DNA of 64,000 nucleotides from Vibrio sp. RE88 (lineage in GTDB: Bacteria; Pseudomonadota; Gammaproteobacteria; Enterobacterales; Vibrionaceae): NCBI RefSeq assembly GCF_013113835.1, contig NZ_VTYQ01000003.1, positions 1 through 64,000 of the forward strand, written 5' to 3'. The translations under genes were made by a program, and so were the position numbers. Shown here in pieces: positions 26,903 through 36,730 of this stretch. The notes below the pieces were generated by a model. That model had not been told where the DNA came from, made no database searches, and saw nothing but the letters and a program-made list of their open reading frames with translations. Each line of letters begins with the position of its first letter. Position 1 is the stretch's first letter.

Positions 26903-26910
26903 TCATATTT

Positions 26911-26932
26911 AAGGCCGGAGAAATCCGGCCTT
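26911..26932 (+). terminator. Hairpin (partial terminator) between tssC and tssC paralogue
   Basis: AAGGCCGGA (26911-26919) pairs perfectly with TCCGGCCTT (26924-26932) around GAAA, a stable tetraloop. The following CCTTTCTTCTTG is pyrimidine-rich but not a clean T-run. It probably attenuates read-through or protects the 3' end, giving more tube and sheath mRNA than downstream baseplate mRNA. Confidence 0.65.
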
Positions 26933-26963
26933 CCTTTCTTCTTGTTTACAATCTAAGGACAAT

Positions 26964-28358
26964 ATGAAATTGAATTTCGACGCAGATTGGCAACAGAAGT
27001 TTGCCGCTTTAGACAGCAAAAAAAGCGACTTTCTAAGAGACGCGCTCTTTTTACTGTCTGAAGTTAACTCAGATGCGTTGTCAAACAAACCATCACTCGT
27101 TAACTTTGTATCTTGCCTTGTTGCGAGGTTAGATGACATCCTATCAAAACAGCTAGATCAGATTATTCACGACAAGGACTTTGAACAGCTACATAGTAGT
27201 TGGTTAGGGCTGCAAGGCCTTGCTACCCTTCCAGTCAACAAACAGCGAACCAAACTTAAACTTCTCGATATGGATTGGGAAGAGGTCTCTGCCGACGTTA
27301 ACCAAGCGTACAATATCAAAGCTTCAAACTTGTTTAACAAAATCGGTAACCAAGAACTCAATACCCTTGGTGGCCACCCATTTGGATGTATTGTTTACAC
27401 GCACCCCATTGCCATCGATATGGACTTCGATGCTGACTATGACGACCTGTTTACGGTTGAAATGCTAAGCAAGTTAGGTGAGTCCACATTGTGCCCGATG
27501 ATATTTTCCCCCGACGAAAGTTTCTTCGTTGACCCTGGAGCAGACTGGCTGTCCGACATTAATCGGATTGAAAAAATCATCACTGGCCCAGATTATCAAG
27601 CATGGCAGTCACTACGTGGCAAACCAAGCGCTCGATTTACTGGGTTTGTCATGCCTTCAATTCGTATGCGTCATTGCTATCGCAATACCAAAGCAGGGTT
27701 CATTTACAATGAAGTCGGAACCGGCCTATGGGGCAACGCAGGTTTTGCATTTGCGGCCACGATTATGCGTGAATACCATCGCGTAAACTGGTTCGGTTTT
27801 CTTAAGTCTCGTTGGAATGATAAATCCCAAGGCGCGATCGTCAATATTGACCAACATAACAGCCTGTTTTTGAGAGAACCTCAAACAAACGTCGTGCTGT
27901 TTGGCCAGATATCCACCTTTTACGCTCAAAATGGGTTCGTGCCACTTACCAAGAGTCCACTCAGTGACAAGTACTTTTTTAATGGAAACAACTCAATCTG
28001 GCAGAGTGGGACATCCGATAACGAAAAGATCCTGACACAAATTCAAACCAGTTTGATGTCTTGTCGTATCGCCCATTATTTGAAAGTTCAGGTTCGCGAG
28101 ATGCTGGGTAGCTTCAACACAGCAGCCGAATGTGAACTCTTTTTAACTCAATGGGTAGAGAAATTCGCTAGTAACGTAACATATGCGAATGAAGAAACCC
28201 TCGCTAAATACCCTTTAAGCTTTGCCAAGATTAGCGTTTCAGAGTCTGAAAATCAGCCCGGTAGCTTTGTATGTACACTGAGAATTGTCCCTCAGTACCA
28301 GTACGATCACTTCACTGGTGAAGTCGTTCTCACCACAGAACTGGATGAGGCCGCGTAA
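26964..28358 (+). CDS. Second TssC-like sheath protein (paralogue)
   Basis: A 464-residue protein of the TssC/VipB/EvpB family directly after the canonical tssC. Shared segments include LHSSWLGLQGLA (compare LEGSWRGLQKLV), LFNKIGNQELNTLGGHPFG (compare the YQGEFGTAGGEPYG region), PDYQAWQSLRG, SCRIAHYLKVQVRE and the final beta strands. The N terminus is about 30 residues shorter than in TssC, and the middle insertions differ. It could be a minor sheath or baseplate-proximal subunit, or a regulator of sheath assembly; these are inferences. The stop codon overlaps the tssE start (TAATG). Confidence 0.88.
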   Translation: MKLNFDADWQQKFAALDSKKSDFLRDALFLLSEVNSDALSNKPSLVNFVSCLVARLDDILSKQLDQIIHDKDFEQLHSSWLGLQGLATLPVNKQRTKLKLLDMDWEEVSADVNQAYNIKASNLFNKIGNQELNTLGGHPFGCIVYTHPIAIDMDFDADYDDLFTVEMLSKLGESTLCPMIFSPDESFFVDPGADWLSDINRIEKIITGPDYQAWQSLRGKPSARFTGFVMPSIRMRHCYRNTKAGFIYNEVGTGLWGNAGFAFAATIMREYHRVNWFGFLKSRWNDKSQGAIVNIDQHNSLFLREPQTNVVLFGQISTFYAQNGFVPLTKSPLSDKYFFNGNNSIWQSGTSDNEKILTQIQTSLMSCRIAHYLKVQVREMLGSFNTAAECELFLTQWVEKFASNVTYANEETLAKYPLSFAKISVSESENQPGSFVCTLRIVPQYQYDHFTGEVVLTTELDEAA

Positions 28359-28780
28359 TGGGATTCTGGAAAACGTTTATAGACCCTCGCAGCTCAATCC
28401 AGAGCGAAGAGATTGATGATATTAAATACCATCTCACCAAACTCTTGGAGTCAGAATCTTCTCTTGTTGATATTGACGACCGCTTTACTGAACTCCAGCG
28501 CTCTAACCTTCGCTTTGGCATTGAAGATGTTCAGCTGCTCAGTGCAAGCTTGGACCAAACTCAATTGGCTCTAAGACTAGAAAGCTATATTCGACACTTC
28601 GAGCCTCGCTTAACACAAGTCATGGTTGAATTGCTTGAGCGAAAAGACAACGAGAATGCTTTGGTATTTAACATTATTGCAAAAGCGAAGACCTCGAAAG
28701 GAGAACAAGAGCTGGTTTTTGATTCAAAGATTTCTCTCAATGATTTAACTACAGTAATGACGGAGGATAGTTATGACTGA
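28358..28780 (+). CDS. tssE: T6SS baseplate protein TssE (gp25-like)
   Basis: A 140-residue homologue of phage gp25, the baseplate wedge protein that starts sheath polymerisation. Visible pattern: an N-terminal PRSSIQSEEIDDIKYHLTKLLESES, an LRFGIEDVQLLSAS core (the family has a conserved G-x-x-D), and a C-terminal RHFEPRLTQVMVELLE segment in which an E-P-R-L-like motif is typical of gp25. It overlaps the upstream paralogue stop by one base and tssF by eight bases. Confidence 0.93.
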   Translation: MGFWKTFIDPRSSIQSEEIDDIKYHLTKLLESESSLVDIDDRFTELQRSNLRFGIEDVQLLSASLDQTQLALRLESYIRHFEPRLTQVMVELLERKDNENALVFNIIAKAKTSKGEQELVFDSKISLNDLTTVMTEDSYD

Positions 28781-30524
28781 TCCTTTAATGCGTTACTTCG
28801 AGCAAGAGCTTACTTTTGTCAGGCGTGCATTAGGTCAATTTGGCCAACAACACTCGGAACATGCTGAGCGACTAAATATTCATCAGGGGCAAATCGAAGA
28901 CCCCAGTCTCGCTCGCTTATTGGATGGCGTTGCGCTCCTCAATGCAACGGTAGAGAAGCAGTTATCAGAACAGTTACCAGAAGTCGTCGAAGGCCTATTA
29001 GGTGTTCTCTACCCGAGTTATATTCAGACGATTCCGAGTGTGGCGTACCTACAATTAGCGCAAGAAGAAGATGTGCCGGAGTCCGTTTTAATACCTAAAG
29101 GCTCACACTTTACTTCCGAAGCAAAAGGACGATTGTGTCAGTTTACGACTGTCGACGACCTGAAAACTGCTCCTTTTACATTGACCGATACGACAGCCTC
29201 TAGCGCGCCGTTTAAATTCAATCGTCCCGCTGGTACCGAGCAGTCTACGGCGGTGATACAACTGTCGTTTTCCACTGGGGATCCAGATACTCATTTTTCT
29301 CAGCTTGGCCATCAAGACCTAGATCTATTTGTTCAGGGTTTCGAAAATAATGCCGACTCTCTGGTAGAACTTCTGTTGGGGCAAACCAAAGCGATTTCGA
29401 TATCAGATGCCAGTTGCGAGAAGCACGTTGTCTTACTAGCAGAAAAACTTAAAAGCCGGATAAGCGACCTGAACTTCTTATTCCTTCCTCAAAAAGGAAA
29501 CCAATTTTCGGGCTTTCAACTTATTAGCGAATTTTTCTTCTTCAAAGAAAAGCGCCAGTTTTTCCGTCTGAAAGATTTTGGACAGGCAATAAAGCAGTTT
29601 GAGTGCTCCGAAATCAAATTGAACCTGTTCATGAATTCCATTCCTACGGAATTCATGCGCTTATTCGATAATCAAGTATTTAAGCTGGATATTATTCCAG
29701 CGATTAACTTGTTTGAACAAACAGGTGAACCAACAAATTATGACCAGCGCTCTCTGACTATTCCTGTCAATGCAGATGCTCACAGCGAAAGTGACATTGA
29801 AGTCGTCGAAGTCAAAGAAGTCTTTGAGATCACCCCTCAAGGTGAAAAACCTCTGGTTCCACTATTCCGAGATAGCTATAAATCCAACCCAAACGCCGAT
29901 TATTGGCAGAGTTCAAGAGATATTAATGGTCAATTCCAACTCGCTATCAGTCTAAAGCCAAACCATGACTTAGAGTTCAACAAACTCTACGGGACACACT
30001 TGCTTTGTACCAATGGAAAACAAGCATGTGGTATTAATGGAGAAATGGAGTGCCTGGAAAGTATTGACCTTCCTGGCGTATTTCGCGCTATTTACCCACC
30101 TACGGCTCCGATTGAGAGAGAACAGAACCTCAATCTTCACTGGCAGTTTGTCGGCTTATTGAATGGTAACTTCTCTTCGCTATTGCATGCGGATAATCCG
30201 ACGGAAAAGCTGAAGCAAATGCTACAGTTATGCAGCCGAGAGCAAGTCTCCGCAGAAGAAATACAAACGATTCACAACGTATCCATCAAATCTCAGGTTT
30301 CAGCTATTCGAATCATGGGTAAAAACGTATTTTCTCCAGGTACAGAGATTGAACTCACACTCGATACTCAGGGAGGCTTTCTAGTCTTTAGCGATGTTCT
30401 AAATCGTTTCTTCCAACAGTTTTGCAGTTTCGACCGCTACATCCAACTGTCTATTAAAATATACGGGCGAGACGGTGTCGCAAAACGCTACCCTAAAATC
30501 CATGGGAGTCAGCTAGCAATGTAG
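28773..30524 (+). CDS. tssF: T6SS baseplate protein TssF (VasA)
   Basis: A 583-residue baseplate wedge subunit, the standard length. The N terminus has the hallmark MRYFEQELTFVRRALGQFGQQHSEHAERL segment, followed by DPSLARLLDGVALLNATVEKQL and YPSYIQTIPS. Mid-protein FFFFKEKRQFFRLKD and the C-terminal region to AKRYPKIHGSQLAM match the family. It starts within the end of tssE and is 20 bases before tssG. TssF, TssG, TssE and TssK form the wedge complex. Confidence 0.96.
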   Translation: MTDPLMRYFEQELTFVRRALGQFGQQHSEHAERLNIHQGQIEDPSLARLLDGVALLNATVEKQLSEQLPEVVEGLLGVLYPSYIQTIPSVAYLQLAQEEDVPESVLIPKGSHFTSEAKGRLCQFTTVDDLKTAPFTLTDTTASSAPFKFNRPAGTEQSTAVIQLSFSTGDPDTHFSQLGHQDLDLFVQGFENNADSLVELLLGQTKAISISDASCEKHVVLLAEKLKSRISDLNFLFLPQKGNQFSGFQLISEFFFFKEKRQFFRLKDFGQAIKQFECSEIKLNLFMNSIPTEFMRLFDNQVFKLDIIPAINLFEQTGEPTNYDQRSLTIPVNADAHSESDIEVVEVKEVFEITPQGEKPLVPLFRDSYKSNPNADYWQSSRDINGQFQLAISLKPNHDLEFNKLYGTHLLCTNGKQACGINGEMECLESIDLPGVFRAIYPPTAPIEREQNLNLHWQFVGLLNGNFSSLLHADNPTEKLKQMLQLCSREQVSAEEIQTIHNVSIKSQVSAIRIMGKNVFSPGTEIELTLDTQGGFLVFSDVLNRFFQQFCSFDRYIQLSIKIYGRDGVAKRYPKIHGSQLAM

Positions 30525-30544
30525 TTGCTAGCAGGAAAGCGCTT

Positions 30545-31474
30545 ATGTCATTCATTAACGACCTAACCCAGCACCCACAGCAATACGACTTCGCTCAAGC
30601 GATGAGATTGTTAACGCATTGGATTAATCAAACTCCGGACCGAGTTAAGCTTGTGCTCAAAGCAGAAGCTATGCCAACAGGTGATGCCAGCGAAATTCAG
30701 TACTTCTCTCTGAAGAACAACCGGCTCAAGTTGAGATTGGCAAAACAAGCCTTATCAGGTGTAAAAGGGGTTATCCCTAACTACATATATGAAGAGCTGT
30801 TAGCGGCTTTACATAACGATGACCATGCTTTGAAAGACTTTCTTGATGTCTTCAATCAGCGATATTTCGAAATTGTCAGCCAACTGGAAACAGGCTCCTG
30901 GCTCGTTGTACAAAATGAGCTCTACCCTGCAAAGACTGCGCTGTTAAACCACATCGCGACATTAAAAAAGAATCATGGCAAATATTTCCAGTATTCGATG
31001 TTGTTGAGTCAGGGGCAACGTAACTTAAGTACATTGAGCCAAATGCTAAATGACTACTTCCCTTTCGCAATTAAAGTTTCCACTAAAACGCATGAAAGAC
31101 GCCAATTGCCTTCCGATTCTCTAACTCGATTGGGACAGAAAGAACATTTCAACAGCCGAGTAGGTCAAGGCTTTTTGATTGGCAAAACCTGTCTGACACA
31201 TTTTAGTCATCTAATTGTCTCCATCACCCCGAAAACGGAAAACGAGTTGATAGCGATTCAATCAGACCCGATGTTGGCGAGCCATATGAAAGAACTCATC
31301 CAACATTACTTAAAGGACAACACCCCGACTTCCGTTTACCTAAATGTGAAGCGGGAGTACCTAAATCGACCACGACTATCAAGCAATAAATATAACGCGG
31401 CGAAATTGGGCGAAGTTGATTGCCTTGCGCCGGAAAGGAAACCTCAACAAATCGTAAGTATTCTTCTGAAGTAA
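30545..31474 (+). CDS. tssG: T6SS baseplate protein TssG (VasB)
   Basis: A 309-residue wedge component that links TssF and TssK. Recognised by the N-terminal QQYDFAQAMRLLTHW, the segment GVIPNYIYEELLAALHNDDHALKDFLDVFNQRYFEI (start G-x-L-P-x-Y-like, then DFLD-FN-R), and the C-terminal region with LKDNTPTSVYLNVKRE and RLSSNKYNAAKLG. A 74-base gap separates it from clpV. Confidence 0.94.
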   Translation: MSFINDLTQHPQQYDFAQAMRLLTHWINQTPDRVKLVLKAEAMPTGDASEIQYFSLKNNRLKLRLAKQALSGVKGVIPNYIYEELLAALHNDDHALKDFLDVFNQRYFEIVSQLETGSWLVVQNELYPAKTALLNHIATLKKNHGKYFQYSMLLSQGQRNLSTLSQMLNDYFPFAIKVSTKTHERRQLPSDSLTRLGQKEHFNSRVGQGFLIGKTCLTHFSHLIVSITPKTENELIAIQSDPMLASHMKELIQHYLKDNTPTSVYLNVKREYLNRPRLSSNKYNAAKLGEVDCLAPERKPQQIVSILLK

Positions 31475-31548
31475 TCTGACTTCAGGACCAAACAAAGAGT
31501 TAGGTATTAAAGACGTATTGATGCCTCTTGAGATACAAGGAAAACGGT

Positions 31549-34161
31549 ATGACGCAAGTTACACTAACAAATTTAGTCGCTAAGCTGTCACCAGAGCTGA
31601 AACAAGCACTTGAAGTTTCAGCTGGTGCCGCAATGAATCAAAATGTGCCTTCTATAGAGACAGAACACTGGTTGCTGCAGCTTCTTTCTCAGCAAGATAA
31701 GCATCTAAATAGCCTGATTCAATCACAGAACTTATCCCAAGATAACTTGGTCAACGAGTTATCTTCAAAAATCGCTCGTTTTCCTAAAGGTAATGAAGGC
31801 CAACCGACGTTAAGTCAGGCGCTTACCGAAATCGTCAAAGATGCTTGGATGATTGCCTCTGTCAACTATGGCCATGGCGAAGTGATCAGTCTTCACCTAA
31901 TTCAAGCTATGCTGCAACAAAACGTGCTGGGCATGAATACGCTTCAGCTAGAAAGCTTGCAAAGTGTCTCACTGGAATCTCTTCAAGGGCTTATCAATAA
32001 AACGGCCGTTGCAAGAGCAAAAACGGGCGCTGCTGCCGCAGATGGCACTGGAGGAGCCCCTGTCGGCAATGACGCATTAAGCAAGTACACAACAAACCTG
32101 ACACAGCAAGCGTTGGACGGCAATATTGACCCTATCTCAGGTCGAAATTCCGAAGTACGTAAGGCAATCGACATTCTATGTAGAAAACGCCAAAACAACC
32201 CAATCATGGTTGGTGAGCCTGGTGTAGGTAAAACGGCCGTCGTTGAAGGCTTAGCTCTGCGTATCGCAGCCAATGAAGTTCCTGGCGCTCTGCAAGGCGT
32301 ACAGATCCATTCACTTGACCTTGGCTTACTTCAAGCAGGCGCAAGCGTCAAAGGTGAGTTTGAAAACCGTCTAAAAGATGTCATTAATGAAGTTAAAAAC
32401 AGCGAGCAGCCAATTATCGTCTTCATTGATGAAGCTCACACCTTGATTGGCGCAGGTGGTGCCGCTGGTCAAAATGATGCAGCTAACCTTCTCAAGCCTG
32501 CTTTGGCACGTGGTGAGTTTAAAACCATCGCAGCGACCACTTGGGCAGAATACAAAAAATACTTCGAAAAAGACCCAGCTCTGACACGACGCTTCCAGGT
32601 TGTATCAATTGAAGAGCCAAACGCTGAAGATGCCAAGCAAATGTTGCGTGGTATCGCAGCATCACTTCAAAAACACCATGGTGCCTTCATTGCAGAATCG
32701 GCGATTGATGCTGCTGTACATTTATCGATTCGTTACCTTCCAAGTCGCCAACTGCCTGATAAAGCGATCAGCTTGCTTGATACTGCCAGCGCTCGAATCG
32801 CTTTAACACAAGGTGCTAAGCCAGAAGTGATTGAGGCGCTTGAACAAACTATTCGCTACCAGCAAAACGAAAAGGCAGCGCTGGAAAAAGAAAACGCTCT
32901 GTTTGGTATTGCAGAAGATGAAATTGCAGAACTGGCTACCGAAATTTCTGAAAACGAGAAAAAGCTGACAGACTATCAAGCTCGTTGGAAGCAGGAAGTT
33001 GATTTTGTTGATCAGATCAAAGCGCTCCAACAGGAAATCAGCGATGAGCAGGCTGAAGAGTCAGTAGATAAAGCTAAGCAAGACAAACTCAATGAGCTTA
33101 TCGATCAACTTGGCGAACTGCAGGGTGAAGAGCCTCTAGTTAATGCAATGGTTGATGACAACACCATTGCTCAAGTCATAGCTAACTGGACTGGTATTCC
33201 TGTCGGCAACATGATGAGTGACGAAATTGCCCGCCTTCTTTCATTGGAAGAAGAATTGGATAAGCGTGTGATTGGCCAAAATGTTGCAAAGCAAGAGCTT
33301 GCCAAAGCAATCCGTATCTCACGTGCAGGGTTAACTGACAGCCGTAAGCCGATTGGCGTGTTCCTAATGTGTGGTCCAAGTGGTGTAGGTAAAACTGAAA
33401 CCGCGATGGCCCTTGCGGAGCAGCTGTACGGAGGTAGCAACGATCTGACGGTGATCAATATGACTGAGTTCAAGGAGGAGCATAAGATTTCTATGTTACT
33501 TGGCTCTCCTGCTGGTTACGTTGGTTTCGGTGAAGGTGGCGTGTTAACAGAAGCAATTCGTCGCAACCCATACTCCGTGTTGCTTTTGGATGAGATGGAA
33601 AAAGCGCATCCAGGTGTTCATGACTTGTTCTATCAGATTTTCGATAAGGGCCACATTAAAGACAGTGAAGGTCGAACAGTAGATTTCAAAAACACCATCA
33701 TCATTATGACGTCAAATGCGGCGGATCAAGCCATCTGTGATGTCTGTGCCGACAACAGCGAACGCTTAAGCAATGAAGAGTTGCTTGAAGCTATTCGCCC
33801 AGATCTCCAGCATTACTTTAAGCCAGCGTTTTTGGGTCGTACAACAATCGTACCTTACTACCCACTAAATGATGAAGAGTTAGCTAAAATCACAGAGATA
33901 TCTCTCAACCGCATTAAGAAAAAGCTGGCAGAGCAATATCAAGCATCGTTCACATGGGATGAAGGTTTTGTTGACTACGTAGTGGGTAAAAACACTGATC
34001 CAACTACAGGTGGTCGTGCTGTTGAACAGATCATCAACCGTTCATTGATGCCAAAATTGGCGGAGGAATGTATCAGTAGATTGAGTTTGCAACAGCCAAT
34101 CACTCAAGTATCTGTTACAGCCGCAAACAGCGAGGAAGGGTTCGAACTTACCATTCAGTAA
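31549..34161 (+). CDS. tssH: T6SS AAA+ ATPase ClpV (TssH)
   Basis: Disassembles contracted sheaths so that TssB/TssC can be reused. The 870-residue Clp/Hsp100 protein has an N-terminal helical sheath-binding domain (about 1-150, MTQVTLTNLVAKL, IETEHWLLQLL), AAA-1 with Walker A GEPGVGKTA and Walker B VFIDEAHTLIGAGG, a coiled-coil middle domain (about 400-520, rich in Lys/Glu), and AAA-2 with GPSGVGKTET and LLLDEMEKAHP. The start MTQVTL has AAGGA upstream; an earlier frame start lacks support. It ends the standard tssA-H block before the inserted module. Confidence 0.96.
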   Translation: MTQVTLTNLVAKLSPELKQALEVSAGAAMNQNVPSIETEHWLLQLLSQQDKHLNSLIQSQNLSQDNLVNELSSKIARFPKGNEGQPTLSQALTEIVKDAWMIASVNYGHGEVISLHLIQAMLQQNVLGMNTLQLESLQSVSLESLQGLINKTAVARAKTGAAAADGTGGAPVGNDALSKYTTNLTQQALDGNIDPISGRNSEVRKAIDILCRKRQNNPIMVGEPGVGKTAVVEGLALRIAANEVPGALQGVQIHSLDLGLLQAGASVKGEFENRLKDVINEVKNSEQPIIVFIDEAHTLIGAGGAAGQNDAANLLKPALARGEFKTIAATTWAEYKKYFEKDPALTRRFQVVSIEEPNAEDAKQMLRGIAASLQKHHGAFIAESAIDAAVHLSIRYLPSRQLPDKAISLLDTASARIALTQGAKPEVIEALEQTIRYQQNEKAALEKENALFGIAEDEIAELATEISENEKKLTDYQARWKQEVDFVDQIKALQQEISDEQAEESVDKAKQDKLNELIDQLGELQGEEPLVNAMVDDNTIAQVIANWTGIPVGNMMSDEIARLLSLEEELDKRVIGQNVAKQELAKAIRISRAGLTDSRKPIGVFLMCGPSGVGKTETAMALAEQLYGGSNDLTVINMTEFKEEHKISMLLGSPAGYVGFGEGGVLTEAIRRNPYSVLLLDEMEKAHPGVHDLFYQIFDKGHIKDSEGRTVDFKNTIIIMTSNAADQAICDVCADNSERLSNEELLEAIRPDLQHYFKPAFLGRTTIVPYYPLNDEELAKITEISLNRIKKKLAEQYQASFTWDEGFVDYVVGKNTDPTTGGRAVEQIINRSLMPKLAEECISRLSLQQPITQVSVTAANSEEGFELTIQ

Positions 34162-34180
34162 GTTCGGATAAAACAGCAGG

Positions 34181-36730
34181 ATGGATACCGCATATATGGA
34201 TAAAACTAAGCGATTTATATCTTTGCGAGCCAAGCTTATCTTGGCTATCGTAGCTGTCCTGCTGTTTTCAAACGGCCTGAACACAACGCTTAACTATCTC
34301 AACTTCGACAAACGCCTGACACAAACAAGCGATTCAACGTATCAGGTCGTTTTAGATGAAACAGACAACGACATTCGCCAAGCAATGAGCTTGGGTTTAC
34401 CTTTGTCATCAATTTCCAATATTCAATCACTCATTGAGAGACGCTCTGAGTTGGTTGATGGCATCAGCAAAATTCAAGTAGTAAACAGTGCAGATGAGGT
34501 CCTGTTTACGACTGGGGTCGCTAAATTCGATACCGACCGTCTACTCACCACCGATATCGTCAATACTTTTGATGTCAAAGAGGGTGAACTTAGGCTCTAT
34601 TACTCACCACTTTATCTCGACCAAATTAAACAAGATCTGCTGTCACAGCAAATAATGGACACCTTTCTATGGGTGATGGTCGCTGCAGTCATTGGTTACT
34701 TGGCATTAAACTCCCTGCTCGACTTTCTGCTTAAGAAAGTCAAATCCGCCACAAGTGCAATCAATACTCAAGGGCTACCGGACAGTGAACTTTTGGCCGC
34801 TGCAAAAACACATATTATTGCAGACCGCAGTGGTTCAAAGTGGGACAAGATTCGAGCCCGATACTTCCCACTTTTGATTATTCTGTTAGCGATCGTTCTG
34901 ACAGTCACATCAAATTTGGGGAGCTCTTATCAGTCGTTAAGCAAATTCTCCGTCGTTTACGAAAATCAACTTGAGCAAAAGTCGAATCTGATTGGCGACA
35001 CTCTTTCTCACATGATTGGTCGCTTAATTGATGAAGGTGTTCCGCTAGATCGTCTAGCAGGTTTAGAGGAAGAGTTTTCCGCTTACATTGAGCATCATCC
35101 TGAATTGTTATCTATACGTCTCGAACGCGATGCCGCTGCTATTTATCAGCACCCTAAGTTCTTTCCAGACTATGTAGAAGCCAGTGAGCTTTCTATCCCA
35201 ATCGATGATACGGGCATTATCAAGCTACAGATGATGGCGGATACCAACATCATTCCACAGATGATCAAAGACAGTATTATGGACATGATCACTGTCTTAG
35301 TTGCCTCTGGATTGTTTGTCATTGAAATCATTTTGTTTATTTGCAATTTCATGATCATCAAGCCATGGAAGCAAATAAAGCAACTGATCGCCATGGGTGA
35401 CCATAAACAAGTACCCTACTTGGTTCATGTTCAATCCAATGACGAGTTCGGAACATTAATTGGAAAACTCAATGATTTGGTAAAAGGCTCTTTTGCCAAT
35501 AAGGAATTGCCAACTCGAAATATTCAGGACTATCGCTTTGTTCGACTTCCTCTATTTATCCTGATCTTTTCAGAGGCCGCATCTCTTGCCTTCTTCCCTA
35601 ATTTTGTTGCCAGCCTACCAAGCACTCACAACCTAATTCCGGCTGACCTTGTCACCAGTTTGCCGATTTCTCTCTTCATGTTGTGCTGGGCAATTTCCCT
35701 ACCATTTGCTGGCTACTGGTCAGATAAAGTTGGGCGTAGAAAGTCGTTGATAGCTGGGGGGTTACTAACTTCTGTAGGCTTGGTTGCAACTGCATTAAGC
35801 CCTAATTTAGAGCTCCTACTCATTGCCCGAGCCGTTACCGCCGTTGGTTATGGTATCGTGTTTATCTCTGCTCAGGGTTATGTCACCGACACTACAAATT
35901 CTCATAATAGAACCAAAGGTATGTCGACGTTCTTGTCTGCGTTTTTCTCTGGCTCCTTATGTGGTGCGGCAATCGGAGGCGTTTTAGCTGACAAACTGGG
36001 TTATTCAGTGACATTCTTGCTTGCAGCAGCACTTGCAATTGTAGGCGTTATGCTGGTTATTAGCTTCTTTGACCGCGGTGAAGCCAATAGTGAAAGCAAG
36101 CCAGTAAGACTCTCCGACTTTAAAATTCTGTTGAGCAACAAATATTTCGCACTCATCACTTTCTTCAGTGCTATTCCAGCAAAAGTCGTTCTTACAGGTT
36201 TTCTCTACTACATCTGCCCTGTTTATTTGCAGTCGCTTGGCGAAAGCAGTGCCGTATCTGGCCGAGTAATGATGACCTATGGCCTAGCAATCATTATCAT
36301 TTCACCGCTGGCTGCCATGTTAGTAGACAAATGGAACAACAAAATCGCCTTTATATTTATCGGCGGTATCTTGTCTGCGGGGGCATTGATTAATATTATG
36401 ATGCTTCCCGGCACACTTGGGTTGTTATTAATCGTGATACTTGTTGGTATTGCGCATGGTATTTGTGTTTCGCCTCAGGTTCCCCTTATTATCGAACTCT
36501 TGTCTGATTCTGGCTTGGATAAAGGAAAAACCATTGGCATATTCAGGCTGACTGAACGAATCGGTAATATCGCCGGCCCTCTAGTGGCAGGGCTCGCGTT
36601 AAGTGTTTTAGGGTTTCAAGACACCATAATGTTGTTCGGTGTGGCGCTTCTTATTAGTTCAATCGTCTTACTAAGCTTCTATAGCTTATTTGTTCGTCGC
36701 GATAAAAACCAAATGGAGGTGGTTAAATGA
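34181..36730 (+). CDS. Double periplasmic-sensor/MFS transporter fusion inside the T6SS cluster
   Basis: An 849-residue membrane protein of unusual build. Helix 1 (about 15-37), a periplasmic domain (about 40-155) and helix 2 (about 158-185) form one sensor-like unit; a short cytoplasmic linker, helix 3 (about 229-250), a second periplasmic domain (about 255-375) and helix 4 (about 380-405) form another. A HAMP-like segment (NDEFGTLIGKLNDLV) leads into a roughly 400-residue, 12-helix MFS domain (from about 450) with signature GYWSDKVGRRKS. No kinase, GGDEF or methyl-accepting domain is present. The next gene overlaps by four bases. It might sense a solute through partner binding proteins and transport or signal; function is unproven. 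The start could instead be at 34196. Confidence 0.85.
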   Translation: MDTAYMDKTKRFISLRAKLILAIVAVLLFSNGLNTTLNYLNFDKRLTQTSDSTYQVVLDETDNDIRQAMSLGLPLSSISNIQSLIERRSELVDGISKIQVVNSADEVLFTTGVAKFDTDRLLTTDIVNTFDVKEGELRLYYSPLYLDQIKQDLLSQQIMDTFLWVMVAAVIGYLALNSLLDFLLKKVKSATSAINTQGLPDSELLAAAKTHIIADRSGSKWDKIRARYFPLLIILLAIVLTVTSNLGSSYQSLSKFSVVYENQLEQKSNLIGDTLSHMIGRLIDEGVPLDRLAGLEEEFSAYIEHHPELLSIRLERDAAAIYQHPKFFPDYVEASELSIPIDDTGIIKLQMMADTNIIPQMIKDSIMDMITVLVASGLFVIEIILFICNFMIIKPWKQIKQLIAMGDHKQVPYLVHVQSNDEFGTLIGKLNDLVKGSFANKELPTRNIQDYRFVRLPLFILIFSEAASLAFFPNFVASLPSTHNLIPADLVTSLPISLFMLCWAISLPFAGYWSDKVGRRKSLIAGGLLTSVGLVATALSPNLELLLIARAVTAVGYGIVFISAQGYVTDTTNSHNRTKGMSTFLSAFFSGSLCGAAIGGVLADKLGYSVTFLLAAALAIVGVMLVISFFDRGEANSESKPVRLSDFKILLSNKYFALITFFSAIPAKVVLTGFLYYICPVYLQSLGESSAVSGRVMMTYGLAIIIISPLAAMLVDKWNNKIAFIFIGGILSAGALINIMMLPGTLGLLLIVILVGIAHGICVSPQVPLIIELLSDSGLDKGKTIGIFRLTERIGNIAGPLVAGLALSVLGFQDTIMLFGVALLISSIVLLSFYSLFVRRDKNQMEVVK

